From the NCBI GenBank assembly GCA_022548915.1, contig JAKZES010000004.1, positions 1 through 64,000 of the forward strand: a stretch of DNA of 64,000 bases. Direction: 5' to 3'. The notes below the pieces were generated by a model. That model was not told where the DNA came from. It saw nothing but the letters and a program-made list of their open reading frames with translations, and ran no database searches. Of this stretch, positions 18,490-27,208 are shown piece after piece; within the stretch, counting starts at the first letter, position 1; every line of letters starts with the position of its first letter. The DNA comes from Verrucomicrobiaceae bacterium E54. GTDB lineage: Bacteria; Verrucomicrobiota; Verrucomicrobiia; Verrucomicrobiales; Akkermansiaceae. The position numbers and the translations under genes are program-made.

Positions 18490-19751
18490 AGCCCGGATAC
18501 AAGCAGACCGAGGTCGGGGTGATTCCGGAGGATTGGGAGACGCCGTCCATTGGAGACTACCGACCATTTGTCACCAGCGGATCTCGTGGGTGGGCTGCTT
18601 ACTATGAGGAATACGGGTCGCCATTCATCAGGATCACCAATCTGAACCGGGGATCGATCCACTTGGATCTCGATGACCTCCGCTTCGTCGCTATTCCGCC
18701 TCAAAACACCGAAGGTCAGCGAACTGTCCTGCAGGACGACGATCTGCTCATTTCGATCACAGCTGACATTGGCATCGTCGGCATCGTGTCCCACGAATTG
18801 CCTAAACCGGCCTACATAAATCAGCACATCGCCTTGGTGCGATTCGATCGGGGGCGGATATCACCGAAGTATGTGACCTACTTCTTGGGGTCCGAACGAA
18901 CCCAACGGATCTTCCGGGCATTGACTGACTCGGGAGCAAAAGCAGGGATGAATCTCACGACCGTTCAGCAAATTCGCTTTGCGGCACCACCCACCCTCGC
19001 CGAACAAGAAGCCATCGCTGCGGCCTTGAGCGATGCGGATGCCCTCATCGACTCCCTGGAGCAACTCATCGCCAAGAAACGCCTCCTCAAACAAGGGGCC
19101 ATGCAGGACCTCCTCACCGGCAAGAAACGCCTCCCGGGGTTTGAGGGGGAGTGGGAGGTGAAGACGTTGGGCGAGCTGTTCACGTTCAAGAATGGCCTCA
19201 ATAAATCGAAGGAGTTTTTTGGGCACGGGACCCCTATCGTAAACTACATGGACGTATTCGAGGCACCGATGCTCACCCCCCAGCGACTCATCGGCAAAGT
19301 GTCACTGACCCGAAGCGAGTTGAACGCCTACGACGTCCGCTCCGGAGACGTCTTTTTCACCAGAACTTCGGAGACCCCGGATGAGGTTGGGATGGCGGCG
19401 GTCATTACAGGAGAGCCAGTCGACACCGTTTTCAGCGGATTCGTTCTTCGGGCTCGGCCCAAACAAGATGTGTTCGACAATGCATACAAAGCTTTTTGTT
19501 TCCGGACTCCAGAGGTTCGGGATCAGATCGTGGCGAAAGCCTCTTACACGACTCGGGCACTGACGAATGGGCGGGCTCTGTCCACCGTGAAGATCAGGGT
19601 GCCCGAGAAATCAGAACAAACCGCCATCGCCGCGATCCTGAGCGACATGGACGCCGAGCTCGCCGCCCTCGAAGCCAAGCTGGCCAAGGCCCGCCAGGTG
19701 AAGCAGGGCATGATGCAGGAACTCCTCACCGGAAAGACGAGGTTGATTTAG
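18486..19751 (+). CDS. hsdS: Type I restriction specificity subunit
   Basis: Two target-recognition halves, each followed by EQxAIAAxLSDxDAxxxxLExxxxKxRxxKQGxMQxLLTGKxRL; GTGA overlap with DUF1016 gene. Confidence 0.93.
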   Translation: MKPGYKQTEVGVIPEDWETPSIGDYRPFVTSGSRGWAAYYEEYGSPFIRITNLNRGSIHLDLDDLRFVAIPPQNTEGQRTVLQDDDLLISITADIGIVGIVSHELPKPAYINQHIALVRFDRGRISPKYVTYFLGSERTQRIFRALTDSGAKAGMNLTTVQQIRFAAPPTLAEQEAIAAALSDADALIDSLEQLIAKKRLLKQGAMQDLLTGKKRLPGFEGEWEVKTLGELFTFKNGLNKSKEFFGHGTPIVNYMDVFEAPMLTPQRLIGKVSLTRSELNAYDVRSGDVFFTRTSETPDEVGMAAVITGEPVDTVFSGFVLRARPKQDVFDNAYKAFCFRTPEVRDQIVAKASYTTRALTNGRALSTVKIRVPEKSEQTAIAAILSDMDAELAALEAKLAKARQVKQGMMQELLTGKTRLI

Positions 19752-19763
19752 CCCGCCACCGAT

Positions 19764-21440
19764 ATGCCTGCTAAGAAATCATCTAACCGGCTGGTGAAGA
19801 AGGCCACGACGAAGAAGGCCACGACGAAGAAGGCCACGGCGAAGAAAGCCACGGCGAAGAAGGCCACGGCGAAGAAAGCCACGGCGAAGAAGGCCACGGC
19901 GAAGAAGGCCACGGCGAAGAAGACCCCTCCGAAGAAGGTAACCCCGAGATCCGTTCTTAAAATGACGGCCGCGGAGGCTCGGTCATTCTTCCTGAAGGGA
20001 GAGAGCTACTGCAATCTTGACCTCCCGCCGTATTTCGACTTCGAGCCGATCCTTCGCAACGTCGATGCCATTCTTTCCGGGAGGCTCCTCAGCTCGATGT
20101 GGTCGAACAGCCCTTGCGAAGTCGATGCGATCAGCCACACGATCCTGAACAATAAGGATGGTCGTTACGCCTGGCGTCCAATCCAGCTTACGCATCCAGC
20201 ACTCTACGTGTCCCTCGTTCATCACCTGACCGATCCGGCCAACTGGACGAAGATTCTCGACGCGTTCAAGCGATCCCGTCGTGATCCGCAGATCCACTGC
20301 TTGAGCCTTCCGGTCGAGTCTCGAAATGCCCAGCAAGACAAGGCAGCTCAGGTCCTCCAATGGTGGGAAGATGTGGAGCAGCGGTCCATTCAGCTTTCGA
20401 TCGAGTATGAGTATCTCTTTCACGCCGACATCACGGACTGCTACGGATCGATCTACACTCATTCGCTGAGTTGGGCCTTGCACGGTCGAGCGGTCATGAA
20501 GCAACCGGTGAACAGGAACAACCGGGTCCTCATCGGTAACATCATCGACCGACACCTCATGGACATGAGTCACGGTCAGACGAACGGGATTCCTCAGGGG
20601 TCGGTGCTGATGGATTTCATTGCCGAGCTTGTCCTCGGCTATGCTGACCGCCTCCTCAGAATCAAAATCCGCCGAGCCGGAATTCGGGACTACCAGATTC
20701 TTCGCTATCGCGACGACTACCGAATCTTTACCAATCACCCAACCGAGGGGGAAGAGATACTCAGGCTTCTCACCGAGACGATGCATTTCCTCGGAATGAA
20801 GCTCAGCCCCGCCAAGACCGGCCCTTCGTCCAGCGTCGTCGCCGGGTCGGTGAAGCCGGACAAGATTGACTGGATCACGCAGATGGAATTCAACCGCAAC
20901 CTCCAGAAGCACCTGTTGCTCATCCACGGGTTTTCACGGAAGCACCCGAACTCAGGCAGCTTGATCCGGGCTCTGGTCAAGTTCTACCGCAGGATCCATA
21001 GGCGGAAAAAGGCGATAGCGGACCCTAAGCCGATGATTGCTTTGACTGTCGATATTGCAGCAAACAACCCAAGGGCTTACTCCATCACTGCCGCGATCAT
21101 CAGCAAGCTACTGAGCAACATTGGCAAGGGGGTCGAGGTCAACGACCTGTTGGGCAAGATCAGGAACCGCTTCGAGCGTGTCCCGAACACCGGCCACCTT
21201 CAGATTTGGTTGCAGCGGATCTCCCACTTTCATCAAGGGGCGGCCATCGGATACACGGAACCCATCTGCAAATTGCTTGGGGGCGGGAATCCGACGATTT
21301 GGAAGAACGACTGGATCCAGTCGCGACGATTGAAGGCGGCAATCGATCCAAAACGCATCGTGGACAAGAAAGTCGTCAGGAAGACGCACCTTGTGATTGC
21401 CCTGGATGAAGTTCAGTTGTTTAACCCGTATGCAACGTGA
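19764..21440 (+). CDS. Reverse transcriptase (Abi/UG/DRT-like group suspected) with lysine-rich N-terminal repeat
   Basis: HADITDCYGSIYTHSLSWALHG, GQTNGIPQGSVLMDFIAELVLGYAD, catalytic YRDDYRIF, GMKLSPAKT; long helical C-terminus without an evident maturase/endonuclease domain. Confidence 0.88.
   Translation: MPAKKSSNRLVKKATTKKATTKKATAKKATAKKATAKKATAKKATAKKATAKKTPPKKVTPRSVLKMTAAEARSFFLKGESYCNLDLPPYFDFEPILRNVDAILSGRLLSSMWSNSPCEVDAISHTILNNKDGRYAWRPIQLTHPALYVSLVHHLTDPANWTKILDAFKRSRRDPQIHCLSLPVESRNAQQDKAAQVLQWWEDVEQRSIQLSIEYEYLFHADITDCYGSIYTHSLSWALHGRAVMKQPVNRNNRVLIGNIIDRHLMDMSHGQTNGIPQGSVLMDFIAELVLGYADRLLRIKIRRAGIRDYQILRYRDDYRIFTNHPTEGEEILRLLTETMHFLGMKLSPAKTGPSSSVVAGSVKPDKIDWITQMEFNRNLQKHLLLIHGFSRKHPNSGSLIRALVKFYRRIHRRKKAIADPKPMIALTVDIAANNPRAYSITAAIISKLLSNIGKGVEVNDLLGKIRNRFERVPNTGHLQIWLQRISHFHQGAAIGYTEPICKLLGGGNPTIWKNDWIQSRRLKAAIDPKRIVDKKVVRKTHLVIALDEVQLFNPYAT
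19797..19916 (+). repeat. 15-bp tandem repeat (8 units) encoding (KKAT[T/A])8
   Basis: AAGAAGGCCACG(A/G)CG-type units in tandem within the RT CDS. Confidence 0.93.
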
Positions 21441-21524
21441 AGCTGGCGCATCATGGTTGATGTTGGCTGGCTTACTCAGGAAACGCGGTTCGGGCATGAT
21501 ACCGGAGGCGATTCTTTGTGAGCT

Positions 21525-22232
21525 ATGGTGACTGAGGAAACGACTGGCTGGCAGGGCATTGGGGAACTGCTCGACGACTGGATGAGGCTCGACGCCACGA
21601 TCGCCCGGTCGAATCACGCCGAGGGCCGGTCGTTCAATCCGCTACCTTGGCTCAAGATCGGCGAGACCATGCACAGTCGGATCCTCGGCGACTTTCTCGA
21701 CCCACAAGGAAGTCACGGACAGGGAGCGATATTTCTGATGCCTTTTCTTGAGGAGTTGGGAGTGCCCGAACCGCAAGCCGGCATCTGGCACGTAACGGTG
21801 GAGACCGGTCGTGTGGACATCCTGATCTGGAGGAATGAGCCGAGGAGAAGTGCGGTGATCATCGAGAACAAGGCGAAGGATGCGGTCGACCAGTTGAACC
21901 AGATTTATCGGTATTGGCACCATGAGGTTTTCCTCTGGGATCCTGCAGCATGGCCGATGGGAAACCCGATGGCGATCGAGGAGCGGCGGCGCGATTTTCA
22001 CGTGGTCTATCTGCCGACCGGGAAGGACAAGGGCCCAGCCGCTCACAGTATGGAGAGGCCGCAGGGGATGGAGAAAGCGAACCCCTGGGATCGGGTCCCG
22101 TTGAAATGCACGATTATGCCGTTGGCGGACCTGATGGAACTTTGGGAGCGGGAATCCGTCGGCAAGGTGCCGCCGACAAACCATCGTCTCAATGCCTTCA
22201 TCGGCCTTTATCAGGAACTCTGGAAAAAATGA
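21525..22232 (+). CDS. PD-(D/E)XK nuclease superfamily protein (PF14281-like)
   Basis: ETMHSRILGDFLDPQGSHGQGAIFL, VETGRVDILIW, SAVIIENKAKDAVDQLNQIYRYW. Confidence 0.78.
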   Translation: MVTEETTGWQGIGELLDDWMRLDATIARSNHAEGRSFNPLPWLKIGETMHSRILGDFLDPQGSHGQGAIFLMPFLEELGVPEPQAGIWHVTVETGRVDILIWRNEPRRSAVIIENKAKDAVDQLNQIYRYWHHEVFLWDPAAWPMGNPMAIEERRRDFHVVYLPTGKDKGPAAHSMERPQGMEKANPWDRVPLKCTIMPLADLMELWERESVGKVPPTNHRLNAFIGLYQELWKK

Positions 22233-22852
22233 AAAGGGAACTTATCGACCGAGCCGGCGAAGTCTTCCATTCAATGGAGCGTTGGACTGCGTTCTATCAA
22301 ATCGAGTCACAGGTGATTCATATCATGGACCACTGGCTCCGGATCGGTGCCGAGGCTTTGAGGAAGGACTTCGAGCTCAACCCGTGCGGCTCATGGCAGT
22401 GCTCGGCTTGGGGTGGGGAGACGAGAGACACCCACTGGTATCTCAGCGGTGACGGTGAACCGGGTGAGGTGGGGATCGGACTCGGCATTGGATGGCGGGA
22501 ATTCGAGCTCCACCTTATCCATGGTGGCAATGACCAGGAAGCACGCCAGCGGGCGGTCGCAATCCTTGCCTCAGCGGAGTTCGAGCCGCTCCGTATTTTG
22601 ACGGGATCGCCCGAGGTGCGTGCGGAACGCAGGAAATACGGCAGCATCCTTTCGATTCGGAACTTCAATCCTTTTGACGAGGTTCGCGATCCTGCGATGA
22701 GGGCAAGGATGATCGCTTGGCAGGCGGGGCAGGCCACGGAGCGGTTCGTGGAACGCACGTCGGCCAGGATCCGGCAGATCACGGATGATCTCATGATCAC
22801 CCGGTTGGTTCGCGAACTGAACATTCGGGTTGGAAAAGGGCCTTCCGCTTAG
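22229..22852 (+). CDS. Hypothetical protein translationally coupled to PD-(D/E)XK nuclease
   Basis: ATGA overlap with upstream stop; 207-aa ORF MKRELIDRAGEVFHSMERWTAFYQIES. Confidence 0.65.
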   Translation: MKRELIDRAGEVFHSMERWTAFYQIESQVIHIMDHWLRIGAEALRKDFELNPCGSWQCSAWGGETRDTHWYLSGDGEPGEVGIGLGIGWREFELHLIHGGNDQEARQRAVAILASAEFEPLRILTGSPEVRAERRKYGSILSIRNFNPFDEVRDPAMRARMIAWQAGQATERFVERTSARIRQITDDLMITRLVRELNIRVGKGPSA

Positions 22853-22865
22853 AAGCAAGGAGTCG

Positions 22866-23807
22866 ATGAGCACGAAGTTGATCACCACAGGTGTTTGGAA
22901 GGAGCTCACCAAGGCAGCGAAATCCGCCCGGAAGCCCTGCCATGTGGCGGTTGCGTACTTTTCGGAAGGAGCGGATCGTTTGCTGCCGCTGCCCAGTGGC
23001 AGTCGGCTGGTGGTGAATGCGAACGAGCGGGTCGTAGCGGCGGGCCAGACGTGTCCGACGACTCTCGAAAGGTTGCTTGAGAAGGGGGTGAAGATCTACA
23101 GCGTGGAGAACCTTCACGCGAAGGTCTTCGTGATCGGTGAAACCGCTTATGTCGGTTCCAGCAATGCTTCATGGAATTCGGAACGCCGTTTGGTGGAAGT
23201 GGTGGTCCGTTCCAACGACGCCGGCGTTGTCCGAAGTGCACGGAAACTTGTGGAGGGACTCTGCCTCAGCGAGCTGACTCCCGGAGCGTTGGCGAGGTTG
23301 GCGGGTATTTATGTCCCACCGAAGTTCCCGCACGGCAAAGGCAGGAAGCGGGTGGCCGGTCAAACCACCGTTGCGGCTGAGATTGCGCCGCTGAGAATCG
23401 TCAGGCTGAGGGACGTCGAGTGGTCGGAGTGGGACCAAGAGAACATCGACAAGGGTGAAGCCGAGGCAGAACGGAGTCGTGAACACGGCGAAGGGTTTCG
23501 TCTGGATCACTTCAAGTGGGCCGGAAACTGTGCGGTCCAGGAGGGGGACGCGGTGATCCGAATTCTCACCGAACGGGATGGGCGGGCCTTCGTCTACCCT
23601 CCGGCGAGTGTCATCAAGAAGGACGTGCGGAAGAGAGATGGGAAGCTGGTGAGCTACCTGTTTGTGGAGGGGCCTGATCGCCGTCGACGGCGGTTTTCGA
23701 CGTGGGTCCGGAAACTGGGCAGTGCTGCCGAGAAGAAGGTCGGGCGTAGCGGCGTCGTGAAGGATGCCGCCCTGGTGCGGAAGCTCTTGAGATCGTGGGA
23801 AGGCTGA
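22866..23807 (+). CDS. Phospholipase D-like (HKD) domain protein
   Basis: LHAKVFVIGETAYVGSSNASWNS (HxK...GSxN). Confidence 0.75.
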   Translation: MSTKLITTGVWKELTKAAKSARKPCHVAVAYFSEGADRLLPLPSGSRLVVNANERVVAAGQTCPTTLERLLEKGVKIYSVENLHAKVFVIGETAYVGSSNASWNSERRLVEVVVRSNDAGVVRSARKLVEGLCLSELTPGALARLAGIYVPPKFPHGKGRKRVAGQTTVAAEIAPLRIVRLRDVEWSEWDQENIDKGEAEAERSREHGEGFRLDHFKWAGNCAVQEGDAVIRILTERDGRAFVYPPASVIKKDVRKRDGKLVSYLFVEGPDRRRRRFSTWVRKLGSAAEKKVGRSGVVKDAALVRKLLRSWEG

Positions 23808-23873
23808 CCGGTGATGTCTTGCAGCGATGGACATCGACGAAGGGGAAGGGATCGGGAAAATGAATGAACGGCT

Positions 23874-24182
23874 ATGAGTGAAGGCATGGAAACACCGGAT
23901 TCGCTGTGGGAAGTCTGCACGGCCAACAAGCGGCTCGTGCCGATGCCGGACCCTTGGAACCAGCTCTACGGCATGCTCAAGAACACCCGGCGGAAGCCGT
24001 CCGGCGGCTGGGAACCACCGCTGCCGCTCATTCTCGCCGCATGGGATGAATCCATGCCGATCCAGAAGCAGCTGCGATTCAAGGAGCACCTGAAGTGGGC
24101 GGAGGGCCAGGGACAACTGCAGGAAGTCGGAGCGTTCCTCCGCTCGCTGTCGGAGGAGCAGTGGTGCCATTTCGGGGAATAG
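23874..24182 (+). CDS. Small hypothetical protein
   Basis: 102-aa ORF in operon orientation. Confidence 0.55.
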   Translation: MSEGMETPDSLWEVCTANKRLVPMPDPWNQLYGMLKNTRRKPSGGWEPPLPLILAAWDESMPIQKQLRFKEHLKWAEGQGQLQEVGAFLRSLSEEQWCHFGE

Positions 24183-24224
24183 CGAGGCCCGGGAAAGTGT
24201 TTTTCAGCACGATTTCACCAGATA

Positions 24225-24692
24225 TTGGTTGCAAAGGGTGTCAAAAAGCACCCTATTCTCTCCAGCGAGGCGATGTCATCCCTTCCAGCCAAGGCCTCGA
24301 AAGCCGTCCGTGAGACCATCATCGAAGCCCTGGGGAATCCCGGGCAGAGGTTTCTCGACCGGGCGGGCAGTTCGGGCAACTGGCTGGCCAAGTGGGGCAT
24401 CACCGAAGCGACGATTTACGAGGAGTTGATCGCCGGGCTGCAATGCTCCGATCATCTCTTTCTGAAGAAACGACAACCTGGGAAACCGCAGGCCTACCAG
24501 TGCATCCTCGATTGTCCGGAAGACGGCGACGACTACCCTGCGATCGTGATCCACGTCACCCTTGCACCGCGGGGTGAGCCGCCAAGGGTCCGCGTGGCCG
24601 TCCATCCGAGCGATACTGTTCGCACCCTGCCAGCGCTTCCCTATCCCGATGAAACCGATGAAACCGATGAAAACGACCAAGCCAAGAACTGA
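24225..24692 (+). CDS. Hypothetical protein, candidate toxin partner of downstream MqsA-like gene
   Basis: Small ORF overlapping downstream MqsA-like antitoxin gene; start may be ATG at 24273. Confidence 0.55.
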   Translation: MVAKGVKKHPILSSEAMSSLPAKASKAVRETIIEALGNPGQRFLDRAGSSGNWLAKWGITEATIYEELIAGLQCSDHLFLKKRQPGKPQAYQCILDCPEDGDDYPAIVIHVTLAPRGEPPRVRVAVHPSDTVRTLPALPYPDETDETDENDQAKN

Positions 24693-26010
24693 CGCCTCTC
24701 AGGGTATCCCCTGCTTCGAGTGTGAGGAGGGAACCTTGGTTCCGACTCTCTGTGACCACCAGGTGGAAGTCGCCGGGGGGAAGGTGCTGACCATTCCCGA
24801 GGTCCCCATGCTGGTGTGCGACCAATGCGGGGACCGGGTCACGGGAGACGAAGGCAACGCACGCATCAACGCATTCCTCGACAAGGCCCTCAACGCCATC
24901 AGTCCCGAGGAGGTGCAGCAGTTTCTCGCCAAATACGGCCTGACGCAGAAGGAGGCCGCCCAGATCACCGGCTACGGCGAGAAGAACATTTCCCGCTGGG
25001 CCTCGGGGCGCGCCCGTCCCTCGGAGTCCGTCAGCAACATCCTGCGTCTGCTGCTCAGTGATGAGGAGGCGTTCGAGCGACTTCGTCGCAAGGATTTCTC
25101 GTCCCGGCCCAAGGTCAGCTACCCCAGGGAACACCGGCAGCCGGACGCCAACGAAAAGAAGGTCTTGTCGGCCATCGACTATCCCAGGCTCGTGGAGATG
25201 GAGTTGGTTCAGGCCACTGCCAGCCCGAAGGAGAAACGGAGCGAAGTCTGCAAACTGACCAAGTCCGGGGACCTGAATGAGCTGGAGGTCCACATGACAC
25301 GGCGCTGGCAGCAGATTGCCGCCTTCAAGGACACCCGCCAGAAGTTCAACCCGGTCAGTGCGGGCCTCTGGAGCTACATCGGTGAACAGAGGGCCGCCAG
25401 CATCGCCACCGAGCCCTACGATCGGAAAAAGCTGCACAAGGCGGTCAAGTCACTGCGTGAGCTGACCCAGCATCCGCTCGCCGACGTTGCCGACCAGGCA
25501 CGCGACATCCTGGCAAAGGCGGGCGTGGCGCTCGTCTTTGTTCCCATCATGAAGGACTGTGCCCTACGCGGCTCCACGCGGCTGCTGACGCCATCCAAGG
25601 CCCTGATCATCCATGGCCTGAAGTTCCGCAGTCTTTCCCAGTTCTGGATCATCTTGTTCCACGAGATCGCCCACCTCCTTCTCCACATCAAGTCACCGAA
25701 GGACGTCTTCACCGATTACGAGGATCAGGATCAGGACGAGCGTGAGCAGAATGCGGACCGATGGGCCTACGACACCCTCGCATCCCTCGATCGGGAACTG
25801 GAATTCAGGTCCAAGTACCCCAAGCCTACCATCTGGCAACTGGAGAGCTACGCCGCAGAGATCAAGGTTCACCCGGCGATTGCCGCCGAGGTTTTCAACA
25901 AGCGTGCCGGGGAAGACGTCATCTCCTATGCCTACCTGAAGAAAAAGAAGCTGTTCCCACAGCTTAGTGAGATCGAGAGGAAGGCCCTGATGACGAGCGC
26001 CTCGACCTGA
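24649..26010 (+). CDS. MqsA-type (YgiT zinc finger + HTH) antitoxin fused to ImmA/IrrE-like metallopeptidase domain
   Basis: CFECEEGTLVP...MLVCDQCGD, HTH FLAKYGLTQKEAAQITGYGEKNISRWASGRARPS, C-terminal FHEIAHLLLH (HExxH) with NADRWAYDTL. Confidence 0.82.
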   Translation: MKPMKPMKTTKPRTDASQGIPCFECEEGTLVPTLCDHQVEVAGGKVLTIPEVPMLVCDQCGDRVTGDEGNARINAFLDKALNAISPEEVQQFLAKYGLTQKEAAQITGYGEKNISRWASGRARPSESVSNILRLLLSDEEAFERLRRKDFSSRPKVSYPREHRQPDANEKKVLSAIDYPRLVEMELVQATASPKEKRSEVCKLTKSGDLNELEVHMTRRWQQIAAFKDTRQKFNPVSAGLWSYIGEQRAASIATEPYDRKKLHKAVKSLRELTQHPLADVADQARDILAKAGVALVFVPIMKDCALRGSTRLLTPSKALIIHGLKFRSLSQFWIILFHEIAHLLLHIKSPKDVFTDYEDQDQDEREQNADRWAYDTLASLDRELEFRSKYPKPTIWQLESYAAEIKVHPAIAAEVFNKRAGEDVISYAYLKKKKLFPQLSEIERKALMTSAST

Positions 26011-26228
26011 ACGGGACGGAAGTCAGTCCCGGCCGGGGGAAACGGGAGACCGATGAGTAGAGGTTCCACTGGCGCAGGGGCCCGAAACACACCGCATGGA
26101 GCGGAATTTCGTTCACCGGTCGCGGAGACGATGAGCCAGGGGAGAATGACCGCCAAACCCGGAGCCACCGGCGGTGGCGAAGATCGGGTTGCCTCCCGAA
26201 TCCGGAAGGGTTAGGATCGGCTCACGCG

Positions 26229-26471
26229 ATGAGCAAGAAAACGCTGGATCAGGAGAGCCTCGAGATCAGGGAGCTGGAAGCACACTTCCCGACCCTTTCG
26301 GCCGAAGCGTTTTCAGCGGCGGCGAAGCGGTCGCTCGCAGCGGGCGAAAGCGTGACCCAGGCCTTTGGCACCAAGGTGTTCCGAATTTCCCCTGGCGGCG
26401 GACGAGTGGTGGTGAAGACGATCCCCGAGCCGCTGGCGGTTGAGGCCGGCTCGAAGATCCGGATCCGGTGA
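26229..26471 (+). CDS. Small hypothetical protein, putative zeta-toxin partner
   Basis: 80-aa ORF overlapping zeta-like start by 4 nt. Confidence 0.6.
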   Translation: MSKKTLDQESLEIRELEAHFPTLSAEAFSAAAKRSLAAGESVTQAFGTKVFRISPGGGRVVVKTIPEPLAVEAGSKIRIR

Positions 26472-27208
26472 GCGACTCCCGGCCAAGGGTGCGAATGTTC
26501 GCCGGGCCCAACGGCTCCGGGAAGAGTTCACTGAAGGAAGTCCTTCCGGAGAAGCTTCAGGGGATTTACCTGAACCCCGACGAGATCGAGGCTACGCTCA
26601 GGCGGGAGCGACGGCTCGATCTCGCCGCCATCCAGCTCGCCGGGGCATCCGGGAAGATCCTTGAGCGGCTTGGCTCGCTTCGCCGTCCTGGATTCACGGG
26701 ATTTGCCGACAGGATTTCGCACGGTGAATCGGAGGATGTGCTCGAGGTGGAACCCGAGGCTGTGGACGCGTATTTCGCGTCGGCCCTCGTCGAGTGCCTG
26801 CGGGAGGAATTGATGGAACGCCGGGTGAGTTTTACGTTTGAGACCGTCATGTCACACGAGTCGAAGGTGGACGTGCTGGTGCGGGCCAAGGACCTGGGAT
26901 ACCGGAGCTACCTCTACTACGTGGCAACCGAGGATGTGGAGATCAACGTCTCGCGGGTGGCCAACCGGGTGGCTCTCGGAGGACACCCGGTACCTGAGGC
27001 CAGCATCCGCAGTCGCTACGACCGGTCGCTCGGGCTGCTCTTTGACGCGATCGTTGCGAGCAACAGAGCCTACATTTTCGATAACTCGGGCGATGGTTCG
27101 CGTCGTTCATGGATCGCCGAGGTGACGGACGGCGAGGAAATCGAACTCAAGACCTCGACAATTCCGTATTGGTTCAAGGAGGCAGTGTTGGACAAGATCG
27201 GCCAGTGA
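26468..27208 (+). CDS. Zeta-toxin family P-loop protein
   Basis: VRMFAGPNGSGKSSLKEVL, GIYLNPDEIEATL, FTFETVMSHESKVDVLVRAKDLGYRSYLYYVAT. Confidence 0.85.
   Translation: MSDSRPRVRMFAGPNGSGKSSLKEVLPEKLQGIYLNPDEIEATLRRERRLDLAAIQLAGASGKILERLGSLRRPGFTGFADRISHGESEDVLEVEPEAVDAYFASALVECLREELMERRVSFTFETVMSHESKVDVLVRAKDLGYRSYLYYVATEDVEINVSRVANRVALGGHPVPEASIRSRYDRSLGLLFDAIVASNRAYIFDNSGDGSRRSWIAEVTDGEEIELKTSTIPYWFKEAVLDKIGQ

Noticed and set aside
17263-18567. 434-aa minus-strand ORF opposite DUF1016
   Set aside because: Antisense shadow; DUF1016 reading is convincing
19797-19916. CRISPR-like direct repeats
   Set aside because: Units are contiguous 15-bp coding repeats with no spacers
19764-21525. Retron or group II intron
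   Set aside because: No msr/msd-like inverted repeats flanking the RT, no intron domain V, no maturase/endonuclease domain seen; the RT is an in-operon gene
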